Below, one piece after another: positions 21,116 to 33,673 of a stretch of 64,000 nucleotides of DNA. The DNA comes from Ottelia alismoides (taxonomy: Eukaryota; Streptophyta; Magnoliopsida; Alismatales; Hydrocharitaceae). The first letter of the stretch is position 1, and every line of letters begins with the position of its first letter. The notes beneath the pieces were generated by a model that was not told where the DNA came from, ran no database searches, and was given only the letters and a program-made list of their open reading frames with translations. The stretch is from positions 1-64,000 of the forward strand of contig JAZKJV010002613.1 of NCBI GenBank assembly GCA_037367405.1, given 5' to 3'. The position numbers and the translations under genes are program-made.

Positions 21116-22528
21116 GTGAAAAATGTTGTGGCAGATCACCTTTACCGTTTCACAGACATAGAGACCTCTGAGCAGAACATGTTGCCTATTTCCGAAACCT
21201 TTCTAGATGAGGCCATTTTGTCTTTGGACTTACTCCCATGGTATGATGATATTGTGAACTATCTTGTCTCCAAGAAAGTTCCACAAGATTGGCCGAAGTA
21301 CAAGGTATACAAATTTATGTCAAAGATTCATTATTACCAGTGGGAGGATCCGTACCTATTTTGTAAGGGTATGGATTGTATATGGAGAAGGTGCATTCCT
21401 CAGGAGTAACACACCAACGTACTTGAGCACTGTCACAAACTAGAATCTGGTGGGCATCATTTCGAGAAACGCACGGCAGCAAAGGTTTTACAGAGTTGCC
21501 TATGGTGGCTCACCCTATTTAATGATGCTACATAGAATGTTCAAGGTTGTACATATTGTTAGAAAATGGGAGGAAATGTTACTTCCAAAGATACCATTAC
21601 CCTAAGATATATACAGATTTCTGATGTTTTTGATGCTTGGGGCATAGACTTCATGGTCTCATTTCCTGTTAGTCAGGGATTTCAGTACATCCTGCTCGCC
21701 GTGGATTATGTTAGTCGATGGGTGGAGGCTATCCCCACCCGAGCACCTAATAGTCGTACGGTGTGTTCCTTTCTCAAGGACCATATTATTGTGTGGTTCG
21801 GGATTCCCAAAATACTGATTTCAGACAGGGGAAGCCATTTCATTAATAGAGAAGTAAAGAAGCTTGTGAAGGAGTACGCCATTGATCACAGAGTTGCGTC
21901 TCCCTACCACCCTCAGACTAATGGCTTGTCAGAAATTTCAAATAGGGAGATCAAGACGGTATTGAAAAAACTTGTATGTCCAGATAGGAAGAACTAGTCC
22001 CATATGCTTGATTCGGTTCTATGGGCTTATCGGACGTTGTACAAATCTCCTTTAGGTATGTCAGTGGAATTAATTCACAAATCATTATGGGCACTTTGTG
22101 TATGTAATCTTGATTATGAGAAGGCAGGAAAGAACATGAAGTTGGATATGAATAGATTACTAGAATTCCGAGACTTTGCATATGATAACTCACTCATGTA
22201 TAAGGAGAAAGTCAAGATTTGGCAAGATAAACACATCTGAAGGAAGACTCTCTCTCCTGATGAGAAAGTTTTGTTATTGTATGCTAAGTTGAAGCTATTT
22301 CCAAGAAATTGAAAAAGCAAATGGTCAGGACCATTCATCGCGAGAGTTGTGCATGACAATGGGAGTATTGTCATATCTGGGTTGTCATTTGACGCACAAC
22401 CATTTGTTGTGAACGGACAGTTGCTGAAGCCATGTTTAGATCATGATACATTCCTGTCAGTTGTTGATTCTGTATCTATGGTATCAGACAATGATATTTT
22501 GATTCCATCTTCTGCTTCTGATACATGA
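21116..22528 (+). pseudogene. Integrase (copy B), broken
   Basis: Begins with KNVVADHLYRF (end of RNase H) and runs through the zinc-binding region, where CHKLESGGHH and CTYC remain. The core (21566-21997) has GIDFM (Asp), LISDRGSHF (Asp) and GLSEISNREIK (Glu), so the D,D-35-E residues survive. The C-terminal part (22004-22528) has MYKEKVKIWQDKHI, then KWSGPFIARVVHDNGSIVI. Stops follow PDRKN and DKHI. The final TGA at 22526-22528 closes pol about 84 bp before the first 3' hairpin. Confidence 0.9.
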
Positions 22529-24565
22529 GCATCTACCTCTTGTATATCCTTTTGTTTCATTCTTTCTTCTTCCTTTTTATCGTTCACCCCTTTTCTGTGT
22601 GTGTATATATGCTATACTTAGGATGTGCTTTATCCTAAGTATAGGGGGTTGAATGATTTGTGTTGTTCATATTCGTCCTTTTCGACACTCTTGTTGTTTC
22701 CTATTCTTAGGGATACTCTACCCTAAGTATAGGGGGGCTGATGTTGTTCATATTGTTTTTTTTAGTCTGTACATTCTCTACGTTAATTTTCCCTCTTTGT
22801 ACAGTCTTCTATACTTAGGATTACCTATTCCTAAGTATAGGGGGTATCACCGACTTCTATTCTCTTTATTTTCTTTTTTAGTCGTTGTAGCATAGGAGTC
22901 TTTTAACTTTTCTATGCTTAGTACAAGATATGTCTTCCTTTGCAGCTCTCTGATCACCATGAGGACATAGTTCGAGCTAAGTATAATGGGTGTCATATAT
23001 ATCGTATATATACTTTAGACATAACTCAAACTTTTAAATATGTTTATTTTTGAGGATATGTATATAAATTCGTAAAATCAACATGTGTGTATATAAACAT
23101 TGATCACCTTTCAAAAAAAAGAACAAAAAAACAACAAAAACAAAAAAACAACAAAAACAACAAAAACAAAAAAAAAATCTTGTAAATGCTTGTATATATT
23201 TTACTAACCCCTTTTTCTTTTTGCAAAAACTACAAAACCAAAAATCTATAAAACGTTGCATTAAAAAAACTCTTTTCACATGTGCATCGTTTTTCCTTTC
23301 TTTTCCAAAAACACATAAAAAGATCAAAATTAGAAAATCATTTCAAAAAATTTTGCTTTCTTTTTGCATATTTCTTGCATTTTCATGCGCATTTTTCATG
23401 ATAGTATTGACATTTAAACTAATTCAAGAATAAAATTGAAGAATGGAGCTTATTTGGGCCTTAATCAACTTAATTTCAGAGGTACCTTATAAGAACTAGA
23501 GTTAAGACTTTTCAGGTCCTAGCGACTTAATTCTTTGAGACCATAAGACTATGTTCACATGTCATCTTGATTAGTATAAGTAGAATATTTAACAACACAT
23601 GCATGATCCTTTCAGACCGTGGCTTATCATGGGCAAGCAGTCTACACGTAGCGCTTCATGGAGGAGGTAGCGAGGAGGCAGAATCTTTTGGCTTGGAGTA
23701 GCATAGAGGGTAGTACACATAGGAGGGACATCTCATCCTCCTCTAGGGAGGGAAGTGCGTCTCAACCTAGTCTAGCGATGTTGAGGTCTAACGACATAAT
23801 GCTGTATGGTTGCAATAATGCTTCAAAAGATGGATAGTCTACTAGCACAAGAGAAAAATTCCTTATGTACATGCTGCACCTTGTATATATTTTCAAAAAA
23901 AAAGAGAAAATATGCAGAATCTCCAAATGTGGACAGGCCTGATTGAAAAGTTAAATGCTTGCCGGAGTGTATATACCAGTGAAAAAAAGAAAATAATAAG
24001 AGCTTCAAAGTCAAATTTTTGTAAGCTGGCAGCTGGATGACTTGGCTACACTGGTCATGCGTCTAAGGATAGGTAGCTACACTAGTTACCGTCCATTCTT
24101 TTCTCCATCTCCTCTTCCTGAGCTGGTTGTACTTGAACTTAGAAGGGAATATCCCAGCTCCTTGAGGAAACAATTACTAGATGGGGGGACTAGAGTTACC
24201 TTGTGTAGGGAGGCCGTTTCGTTGCTACTTTTGAGATGAGGAGTTATACTTCACATACACCATACAAGATTCATAGTCACAAGAATTTGTGTATGTAGAT
24301 TTGTTCTGACCTGACTATTGAGGAGACCTAAACCCGAGTCTTATGGCCCTTAGAGTCTGTTAGGTTTTAAATCAATTTCCCATTAAGGATCCGCCACACT
24401 AATAATCCAAATGTCTGACAGAGCTCCATACTACAATTTTATGAAGATAAGTTTAATACTCAATATTGTCCTAATTTCTTTATTTTTCCTTTCTTTTCTT
24501 TTTATTCACTTATTCTTTCAAATAAGTGTTTGCTAAGGGACTAGCAAAGGTAAAGCATAGGGGGA
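22529..24565 (+). other. 3' untranslated region and polypurine tract of copy B
   Basis: Holds the hairpin cluster (22612-22988), an A-rich stretch (23100-23170), a block at 23400-23640 shared with A and D, and the polypurine tract AGGGGGA at 24559-24565 immediately before the 3' LTR start TGATAAATC. The segment leading to the tract is nearly the same in D. A weak antisense frame containing VDYPSFEALLQP lies at about 23800-23890. No env-like ORF is seen. Confidence 0.82.
22612..22988 (+). repeat. 3' UTR hairpin cluster of copy B
   Basis: Short inverted repeats at 22612-22644 (arms ending GGAT/ATCC), 22701-22732 (GGG/CCC) and 22809-22840 (GGA/TCC), all with CTATACTTAGG-type arms, plus a longer hairpin at about 22912-22988 (CTATGCTTAG opposite CTAAGTATAA with ATGTC..GACAT inside). 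Same order and spacing as in A and D. Confidence 0.85.
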
Positions 24566-25661
24566 TGATAAATCTGCATTTCATCATCTTTATTCATTTA
24601 TTTTAGCTTAAAATCCTTTATAAAACACATGTATATAACACGAACTCTACGTTCTTACTAACTTACATCTGTGTATAAATATTATATACTTATTACCATT
24701 TTAACCTAAAATAAATAAAGAAAGAAAGAAAGGAAAAAAAGCAAAGAAAAAAAGAAGAGTGTGTATATGTAGTAGATACAGGCTGGCCCGAACCTCGAGA
24801 GAATGTCAAGACTTGACCTGATCTACCAGGAATAAAGTAGGGGGAGATAGGGTCCTTAATTTAAAAAATCAGAAAAATATGTGCTCTGTATCTTTGTATA
24901 CTTACACTATTTTATTTGTACATAAATTGACATAAACAAAATAATTTTCAAAACAAAAGTTGTAAATAAAAATATTTCCTAATTAATAACAATATTTACG
25001 AAATAAAATCATGTACAGAATAAAAGCAACCACACTTGGAAAAAGCCACTAAGCGATAACTAAAAGATCAATTCTGGCTCCATATGAACTCAAAATGAAC
25101 CAAACTCACTTCCATTGTATTCTAAATTAAATTATCTTTCAAATTGCTATGATTTCATAATTTTTGGACTTAAGGTTGAAAAGTCAATTTTCTGGGGTGG
25201 TTTGTGCAATTTTACCACTTATTTGTACATATTCTATTTGTAAATATTTTTACTAATTATTTAAAATAAAATTTCAAAATTTTAAAATTTTAAAGTTTTA
25301 AAACAAAAAAAATATTTTCCTTATTTAACTATGTATATAAGGTACCATATGTATATAGTATATGTATATAGTTATTATTCTTAAATAATCACCATAAAAA
25401 CTAAAAACAATTTGACTTTTTTATTCAATTTAATTAAGTGACAAAAATACCAAAAAAATATCATTGTTCTAAATAATTTTAACTTTATCTCATTTCAAAT
25501 TTTCTCTCTTATCTCTTATCTTCATTCAAAATTTCAAAAAATAATTTAAACTCCATTCTCTATCTATTAATATGGCTCTCTCTCCCTCATTTCAACTTGA
25601 TCAATCTTTGGTGAGAGGAGTCTTTTCTCTGAGACTATCTTTTCGCAGAGAGGTGCCTAGC
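24566..25661 (+). repeat. 3' LTR of copy B, left part
   Basis: Begins TGATAAATCTG directly after the polypurine tract and is interrupted at 25661 by the solo LTR. It contains the cross-family motif AATAAAGTAGGGGGAGATAG at 24831-24850. With the right part (29412-31669) the LTR totals about 3354 bp. Confidence 0.9.
25657..25661 (+). repeat. Target-site duplication CTAGC, left copy (solo LTR)
   Basis: CTAGC immediately before the LTR terminus TGACGACCC; an identical CTAGC follows the other terminus at 29407-29411. Confidence 0.9.
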
Positions 25662-28190
25662 TGACGACCCGAAAAATCACCAAGACTCAGGTGAATAAAA
25701 TAGATCAAGGGTCGTTGCAACCCAGATCTCGGAGATAATTCAGTCAATCAAGAAAATATGAGATCAGACCACCAAAACAAGATAAAAATCAAAGAAAATC
25801 AATAGTGGCCCTGGCTATTGGATTAGCCTGGTATAGCGACCAGGGTCGGACTCAGGGAGCACGTGATGGCCTCGCGACCTACGAAGTAGTCAATAATAAA
25901 AACAAATAAAAGAAATTTATTTTTGGTGGATTTTTAATATTTTTATATTTTTTTTTGGATTTTTGAATAATCAAGAAAATAAGAAAGCAATGACACAAGC
26001 AACTAGGACAAATTATTTAAACACTCAAAATTAATCCAAAAATTTAAACAAAAATATTTTTATGTTTTTTTATTATTTTTTATGTTTTTGATGAATTTTT
26101 GGTATTTTTCTGATTTTTAGGGAATTTTCTAAAAATGAACAAGACTGAAAACAACTGCTGCTGTCCAGTCAGGCTTGGAGGGCCAGAATAAAATCAAAAA
26201 TGGCCCTAACTAAGCTTGAAGGTATTTTTCCTATAAACTAGCGATAAAAAGGAAAATTCAGAAGCTGAGTTTATTATTTTTGGGTTTTTATATTAATTAC
26301 TAGAATTTTTATGAGATTTTCAATAATTTTTAATTTTTATAATTTTTATAAGTCCAAAAATCACCAAAACAGGTCAGAAAATCAAACACACTAAAACAAA
26401 CAAAATCTAATTTTTTTAGAATTTTTAAAGATGTTTTAATATTTTTTGTAAATTTTAAATCTTGACAATAAGAAAAATAGATGTTTTTGAATTTTTAAAA
26501 ATAACAAAAAGGCTCCAAAAATTTCCCAAAATTCAGTGAAAATTCTACATAATGGCAGGAGCCACGTGTCAAATTTTCACTTAATTTGGATATGATTTGA
26601 TATTTTATTTAAAGCAACCAAGAGCCCATAGTGCACAGGGACCTAGTTGCAATAAAAATATCTTTGGAGGACCTAAAAGTAACAAGCAAGGAAACCCAGG
26701 GGGGTCCGGTGCAAAATTCCCAGATCCGCACGCGCGATGCACGTGTCTGGGGCACTCAAGGACCTCTTTGTAATAAAACTTAAGTCCCTGGACCTATTAG
26801 TAACTCGTACTAAAAGTCCAGGGGCTAAAGTATAAAATTTCCACGATATTCAGCACATGCTCAAATGAAACATTCACAGGGGTAGATGTGCAAATATATA
26901 AAAAGATATTTCAATCCATAACCATCAGAAACAACATGCCAAAACATGCAATTTCACCATAAATACATGTGTCGATGCACATGACCACAACAGGCAGGGG
27001 TAGAAATGCAATTAACAAAAACTACCAGGTGCACTATGCAAATGTACCAAAATAAAATGAACTTGATATAATATTTACAGGACTAAATATTAAAAACTAA
27101 AAGAACGGGGGCCTAAAGCAAATTACCCATTATTATAAGCGGGGGGCTGGATGGACGCCGCGTGGCGAATCTGGCGGTGGTGGATGACGGCACCTCAACG
27201 AAGGAGCCCTCGGCTCTGATCCAACGGCTGGGGTTGCGCCACATATCTGATCAACGGTCGAGCGGCGCTGGAGGTAATCCTCGCTGGATGGAGGGCTGAG
27301 AGGAGGCCACGTGTCGATCTGACGGTGGTTGCTGGGCCTCCTCTTAGCCCTGATCGGACGGTCCACAAGTAATCTGGACCTCCAGTGTAGAACGGACGGC
27401 AGAGGAGGGTCCTGGAGGAACTCCTCGCCGGCGAACTTCGCCGGAGGACTCTGAGCGCTCAGGACCTCTGCGGGGGCTGCTGATGATCGGAACAGACTCG
27501 CCGGAGCCTCCGGCATCTGGAGAACCCCTCCGATGGTGCAACGGAGCTCCAAAGAGCGCATGCGACACCGGCGGAGCCCAAGCGCCTGTGCTGAAGATGG
27601 AGGACCTCAGATGGTCCTCCTCTGACCTGCAAAATGGCACGAAGAGCAAGCTGGGTCGAGGGCAAAATGCCTCGACCCTGTTAGGTGTGAAGCGGGTGGA
27701 CGATGCGTCGAGATGGGTGAGCTCCGGCGACGCGACGGCGGAGTAGCTCAGTTCCCAGTTCCTTTACGAACTGGGGTGAACAGATGGGCGAAGAAGGTGC
27801 GGGGGAGTGAGGCGAAGGTGGTGGTGTCGTCCGATGATCGAAAGGGGGTCGGAGGCGGTCGGAATCGACGGTCGTCGGCGATGGGGCGATTTGGGCGTAA
27901 CTCGAAATTAGCTAAAGATAGAAGGAACGAAGGCTACCTGATGGTCGAGGTCTACTGTGCTTGTGCTGCTGGAGCTCCTGGTCCTAGCCTCGAGGGCCGT
28001 CGATGCCCGAGGCTCGAGCACCACGCTGGTGGCGGTGCACGGCGGCTCTAGGTCGCTGGATCGATGGTCCAAGCACTCCCTCCTCGCTGCGACACTACCC
28101 CAGCTTGCTGTCACTCAGGTGAGAGCAATGGAGGTCCTGGGGTGGAGAATGCGCGAGCCAAAGATGAGTGAAGTTCGGCCGGAGCTGATG

Positions 28191-28197
28191 CTTTATA
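28191..28197 (-). promoter_or_regulatory. TATA box of the solo LTR
   Basis: Minus-strand TATAAAG, aligned with 12428-12434 of copy A and about 205 bp downstream of the W-box palindrome. Confidence 0.55.
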
Positions 28198-28400
28198 TGA
28201 TTAGGGGTCCGGCTAATTGGGTGTCGGGCGAGAAAATCGGAGCTCGGACCCCTTAAACCCACATTGGAGCGTGGATCAGAGATGAACCAGGAAGAACTAG
28301 GACCCGGGGTTAGGGTTTTTGGTGATCGGATCTTGATGCTAAAAATAGGGCAAATCGGGTCAGGCGTGCAGATCCGCGGGGATGTGGTCCAAGGGGGGGA

Positions 28401-28418
28401 GTTGATCGGGGGGTCAAC
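28401..28418 (-). promoter_or_regulatory. Palindromic W-box-like site in the solo LTR
   Basis: GTTGATC-gggg-GGTCAAC on the plus strand: the aligned site of copy A with one changed base in one half. GACCAAT (CCAAT element) lies about 10 bp to the right, at 28429-28435. Confidence 0.5.
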
Positions 28419-29406
28419 ATCCCCCGTGGACCAATCAGGAGAGGCCACAACGAAAATATTTGGAAATTAAATTAAAAATAGCAAATGGTTGAATTAATAA
28501 AAACTTAAAACATGAAAAATGTTTATTTTATTTTAAACTATTTTTTTTGTGATTTTTATTTATTTTTTTGAAATAAAAATTAGGTATTTACAATATAGTA
28601 CTATGTATAGGTATATATACAATATTGATTTTAAATTTTTTTATTTTAAATTAATTATTTTTGTGAATTTTTATTCCAATTTTATATTTTATTTATTTAC
28701 AAGATATAATTTGGAATATTTTGGTGTTTTTATTTTATTTTTATTATTTATTTACAAGGGTAAAATAAATACTTTTATTTATAGACATATGTGGTAAATA
28801 TACAATGTTTCTTTTGATTTTTATTTTTGTTCTTTTTATTTTATTTTTGTTTTTATGATTTTTATTTTATTTATTTACACCATGGGGTATAGAATATGTA
28901 CACTTTTTATGGGATTTTAATTTATTTATTTATAGGGGTAAATAAATAGCTATGTGGTCTTATGTACATGGTGAATATCTACAAGGAAGGATGTTTTTAT
29001 TTTTAATTTTTTTAATTTTTTATTTTTATTTTGATTTTGTATTTACAAATATATACATATATTTACAAACCCATTTTTATTTTTATAAGAGGAAAATATT
29101 CTTATTTTATTTACAGGTATATTTACACACATGAGCTTCCTTATCTCTCTACTTTGGCTTTTATGCGGTCAGGCCCATGCTGAGCCCTCCCTTGGGATTA
29201 GGTCGCTCAATATTTATTCTAAATATCTCCCTCTTTTTCTTTTAATTCTTTATTCTTTTATTTATGCACAAAAACATGCTAATTATTTAATTTTATACAA
29301 TGCATGCAATTTGGTAATTATTGATATTTACAAATATATACATGTGTTTGACAAAGGTTTTGTAGCTAAAATAAAAGAATAAAGAGTGATGAATGGATAT
29401 TCATCA

Positions 29407-31669
29407 CTAGCCTCCAAGCTATCCGGTGACAGCGAGTCAACATTCATCGAGGCGACCACGGTCTTTTCCGCTCCTAAGATGAGATCTATCATTTGCTCTT
29501 GTTTTTAATCTAGGATTAATCATAGTTTAATTTTTTCGCATTATTATTTCGTTGTCATTTTTTTAACTAGATCTTAGAATCCATCAAGAGTTTTATTCAC
29601 CTTCGATTCCGATTTTTCATCTGACTTTCTCGATCTCTAAGCGTTCTTTTCTACATTACACGATCTCTCACCTCCGACCACACATAGTGGTCGGAGATCC
29701 GGTTCCATCCTCCATTGTCCTCGGAACCGTACTTGGTCACGTCTTCAGTTTTGATTTTTGGGATCGAGTCATCATGCTTGCATCCTAATTTGTTTATAAA
29801 TTAAAAATACAAATACAAAAAAAATATGTTTTCATTTTTCTAACATTTATTTTTGAGGATAAATAAAAAATAAAAAAAAATTAATAAAAAAAATCTTTTA
29901 TTATAGTTTTCAAATAATAAAAAAATAGTAAAAAAAATTCTTCTTCCAATTGTTTCTGTTGCAAAAAAATAAAAATATAAAAAGTAGATGGCAGCCCAGC
30001 GCCGTCCTCCGCTTGACTGCAGGAGCTGCACCAGCCTGAGACACTCTAGTGCGGTCGCGCCTCCGCCTGACCGGCATGTGCCACCCCTTAGCGCACAGCC
30101 ACAGCACCACCGCCATCGCAATAGCATCGCCTGGACCGCCATCACAGCTGGCTACCTCCTCGTGCAAGCCTGCGCGATACATGCCTGCACGTCCAACCGC
30201 CGCTAGCATGCGCGCCGCCGCCGTAGACCCGCGTGCTCCACCGTCGAACCTGAACGAGGCCCCCAACGCCATCTCTACCACTAGAAGCCCCCGCCTGACT
30301 TGCCGCCTGCCATCCAGAGCCGACCCCAGTGCCATCTCCACCATCTGAGGCCCTCCGCCTCTCGCTAGCACGGCAGATCCGTTGCCCTTGGAGGATAAGA
30401 AAGAGGGGTGGCACCCCCTCTTTCCCTTGATGCCCCCTCATTTGTTGCTTGAGAATGAAGAAAGACAGAGAACCCTAACGGGTGATTAAAATAATAGAAA
30501 ATTGGAAAATGTGCAAAGTCAACCTCGAAAATTTTACATATTGCAAAGAGGCCCCTACCAACACAATGCGTGCAATGCACACATTATTGGGTAATTTTCA
30601 TTTTTCATCCTACCTTTATTTTCTTGTTATTTTCTCATGCAAAAGCATTGAATTATTGCCTTTCAGTCCCTGAATTCCATACCTTGGCTTGCTTGTCTGT
30701 TCTTATTGAAATAGATAATTGTGTACGTCAATAAATTCCCAAAAAATCATGCTATGCTCCTGATGTGTGTATCTCTTCATTGCATTTTCTTATCATTTAA
30801 TATTATTAAAAAATCAAAAACATGACATTTTTTCCTATTTTAAATTTGAAAAATCATAAAAATATGAATATTACCATTTATTGTCTTTTATTTTCTATGC
30901 AAATTTCGTGCATTAATTCTTTTCAAAACCCCAAAAAATTAACAAATATCGAAAATCTTCAAAAAATCATAAAAACTTCTACAAAAATCCAAAAATGACG
31001 ATTTCACTTCCTGTTTGTAGATATTTGTCTATATTTTAGTGTAAAAATAGCCTCCAGGAGTTTTGGGCATTAATATATTTTAAAGTTGCAAATTACCCCA
31101 TGATGTGCACTATTTATCATTTTTCTACTGTTTGATTTTTAGAAAAATATAAAAACATCTGAAAATTCTACAAAATTCCCCAAAACATTTCAAAGCCTTT
31201 AAAACCCAAAAATATTTTCTTTGGATTGTTTTGAGCATTTTTTATATGCATCTTTCTTTACTTGTGTGTATTGCTCATTATTTGAAAATATAAAAATTGC
31301 AAAATTAAAATCATTAAAAATTTGAAAAATCAGATAATTAAAAAATTAGAGATAAAAAATTTTAAAATTAAAAAGACAAAAAAAATTACAAAAAAACCAA
31401 GATTGTTTGCATTTGAGATTCCCTTTTTCTTTTAATTGATTTTCGATTATTTGAATGACCCTCGGGAATTGTAGCCTCCCTGTGTCCAATCATATTTCTA
31501 TACAGGTAAATGAGTAGAAAAATTTCTCTCGCTTCATTATTCTCTTATATTTATTTTTTAGCTTGAGAAGAAAAAAACTGTTTGTTTGTTGCGGGATATT
31601 TGGGTTGCAAGGACCACTGCGCATTGATTTTCATATCTTAAATCTAAAACCCCAAGATTTCGCTCAACA
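29407..31669 (+). repeat. 3' LTR of copy B, right part
   Basis: Starts with the second CTAGC duplication (29407-29411) and ends gctcaaca at 31669, matching the end of the 5' LTR remnant at 14480. It includes a GC-rich block at 29985-30440. The final 680 bp align with 13788-14480. Confidence 0.88.
29985..30440. other. GC-rich block inside the 3' LTR of copy B
   Basis: Sharp change from A/T-rich to GC-rich sequence, open in several frames on both strands (for example 30049-30348 plus and 30142-30441 minus). No domain is recognised, and GC-rich DNA gives chance open frames. In the other LTR families a GC-rich centre surrounds the TATA box, so this may simply be the equivalent part of the B LTR; a captured fragment is the alternative. 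Confidence 0.4.
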
Positions 31670-31718
31670 GAGGGTCGAGGGTGGGAATGAACAGATCAAC
31701 AACTTGGAGTATCTCCCC

Positions 31719-31958
31719 CTATACTTGCGTTAAGATATCCCTAAGTATAGATAGAAATATCAACAATAGAGGAGACAAGCGAGGGGACCAATAAAGTAAT
31801 AAAAAGAAAAAAACATTGGGGAATGTACGTATATTTCCTCTTATAGTTAGGGTAAAAGATCCCTAAGTATAGGCAACAACAAGAGTGACGAAACAAAATG
31901 AAGAAAGAACACTTGAGTCGTCCACCCCTTATACTTTGGATAGAGCACATCCTAAGCA
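31719..31958 (-). repeat. 3' UTR hairpin cluster of copy C (degraded)
   Basis: Inverted repeats at 31929-31958 (weak), 31840-31872 and 31719-31750, with CTATACTTAGG-type arms. The loop and arm of the first (GATGTGCTCTATCC on minus) match the first hairpin of copy B. The long fourth hairpin would lie beyond the point where B is inserted. Confidence 0.75.
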
Positions 31959-32258
31959 AGGCAAACACATGAAATGAGGTGGATGAGCAAAATGGTATAT
32001 GGAATGAAATAAGTGGAGGCAAATATACAAAGTAGTGGCTATACAATGATCAAGAAGGCAGAAAGCATACCTTCTTGCACGACCGCTGAGGAATGGATCG
32101 AACAAGGTGCAAGTCGATATCGGGGTCATCATTTGACACAACCTAATCAAGATCAACATGGTATAGATCCTCAACAATCTCATAACCAAAAGTCACGAAC
32201 TCATCAGTAGAAGTAGTGTGGTTAGGTTCCTCCTGGGAATCTCTCCTAAATCTATGAT

Positions 32259-32850
32259 CTACACTAAGATTTCTATGGTGTAAATACTGCAGATCTCATC
32301 AACGCATCCCCATACACTTGAAGAGGGAACTCCAAGGTCTATGCTATCCGAGTCTTCCTCGCTGAAGAGGAATTCTTGAGTCTCAGTATCATCCATAACA
32401 AAGCAAACCTCTCCGATATCATTATCTAGGTCATATTCCTCGTGGTCGTCTGACACGGGTAAATTCTCATCAAATGGGGGTATCTGTTATGTGGTGGGTG
32501 CGGTGATCAAGATGCTCGTTCTCAGAACAAAAGCGTACCTCTTCAGATCCACAATCAACACCAGCACTCACAATGGTGAGAAAGGGCCATCCCGGATGAT
32601 TGGAGAGCACTCTGTGGGGGTGGAGGTCTCCATGGGAAATATAACAAAATCAACTGTGAAGCGCGTGCCCTAGATCTGAATGACAATGTTCTCAAGAATA
32701 CCCCTCGGCCTCTTTATTAATTCATAAGCGAATTGACAAGTCATCCTTCTTTTCTTGAGAGGACCAAGATTAAGAGACTAACAAGCGGGAAGGGTATTAT
32801 GTTAATCGATACAGGACTGCCAGAGAGAGTATGATCACACATGTGGTCAG
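32259..32850 (-). pseudogene. Protease remnant and linker (copy C)
   Basis: On the minus strand, frames give CAISDHMCDHT and then SGSPVSINIIPFPL, corresponding to the LLDSGSSINLMPSSL active site with the catalytic Asp lost. A segment resembling LIKRPRGILENI follows at about 32670-32730. The intact frame 32259-32456 is acidic (DDTETQEFLFSEEDSDS) and corresponds to the PR-RT linker that ends in DTQEFLP in copy B. Sequence then passes straight to the 3' UTR. Confidence 0.7.
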
Positions 32851-33673
32851 AAATGGCACATCTCACAAGGGGTGTACTAGTGTTCCCTTTCCTAGTGGGT
32901 GGACAATGGGTAATGGCGTGGGCAGTGGCTATGGTGAGAAGGTGTTGCTTAGTTTTGCATTGTCGCTCTCTTTTTGGGTGTGGGTGTAGTCAATTGGTTC
33001 ATGGCTGTTTGAAGTGGGTCTTCAATAATGTCCTGAATAGCCGTCACCACGTCAAGTTGGTCAACATTTTTTAAGATTTTCTATCTCTTCCATACAAGGG
33101 AAGAGATCAGAATCATCATCTACACAAGGATGACTAAGAGTAGTCTACACAATGTCATCCTTGGGGGCGAAGGAGGTGGGAACAACGGTAAATTTGTGTG
33201 GGCACAGGATATGGCATGGGTGCCCTCTCCTCACAAATCGACCTGACTAGGTTTCTCCCATTATTTTTTTCCTATTTTTTCTCATTTTTTTGGATTTTGG
33301 GAAATTCCATGCTCTGATGGGACTGCTCTAATGAATCCATGGTTTCAGAAGGTGAAGCTTTAGTGTGGCACTTATTTATACTAGTGAGGTTACTTATCCT
33401 CATTTTCATTTGATCCACTACCCGGATCATGTACTCAAGAGTGGTGTCCATGAGAGGTGACTCCAACAACATAGTCTCGGGTGGGTGAGATGGTGGGAAA
33501 TGTGATGGTGGTGGTGGGTAAAAATCAAAATTCTATGCCGGAAACTGTGGATGAGGTGAATATGTGCAAAAAGGAAAATTAAAAGTAAAGTCCTACTGAT
33601 AAAATAGAGGTGGATCGACTGGAGAGTAAGAAGAATACGTGAAGTCCTGATAAAAATAACTCCATTCTGCCAT
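32851..33673 (-). pseudogene. Partial gag region (copy C)
   Basis: Starts at ATG 33673 (MAEWSYFYQD), then a His/Pro-rich low-complexity stretch and a segment with LEYMIRVVDQMKMRISN (33430-33380), resembling the coiled end of gag in B (NELTQWIDDQ). The capsid core with HEAWERF is missing. In-frame stops occur in several places. It lies between leader and protease where gag should be, which is the main basis for the call. Confidence 0.5.

Larger units (their letters stand above)
25662..29406 (-). mobile_element. Solo LTR of the copy A family
   Basis: 3745 bp with TG...CA ends, flanked by the 5-bp duplication CTAGC. It aligns from end to end with the 5' LTR of copy A but is clearly diverged, and carries no internal region. 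This is the expected product of recombination between the two LTRs of one element. It splits the 3' LTR of copy B. The GC-rich centre (27133-28450) and the A/T-rich flanks parallel copy A. Confidence 0.95.
13635..31669 (+). mobile_element. Copy B: Athila-lineage retrotransposon with truncated 5' LTR and split 3' LTR
   Basis: Plus-strand order is LTR remnant, PBS, leader, gag, PR, RT-RH, IN, 3' UTR, polypurine tract and 3' LTR (24566-31669). Copy A interrupts the 5' LTR, whose left part lies beyond the window, and a solo LTR of the A family interrupts the 3' LTR. After 31669 the sequence changes abruptly to the 3' UTR of copy C, so B was inserted in C. All coding parts contain stops and frameshifts. 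Confidence 0.92.

Noticed and set aside
22612..22840. CRISPR-like or regularly spaced repeats at the CTATACTTAGG hairpins
   Set aside because: Units are inverted, only three in number, with irregular spacing, and lie in a plant retrotransposon; no cas genes.
27133..28470. Genes in the GC-rich centre of the solo LTR
   Set aside because: Same reason: LTR promoter/R region with chance open frames.
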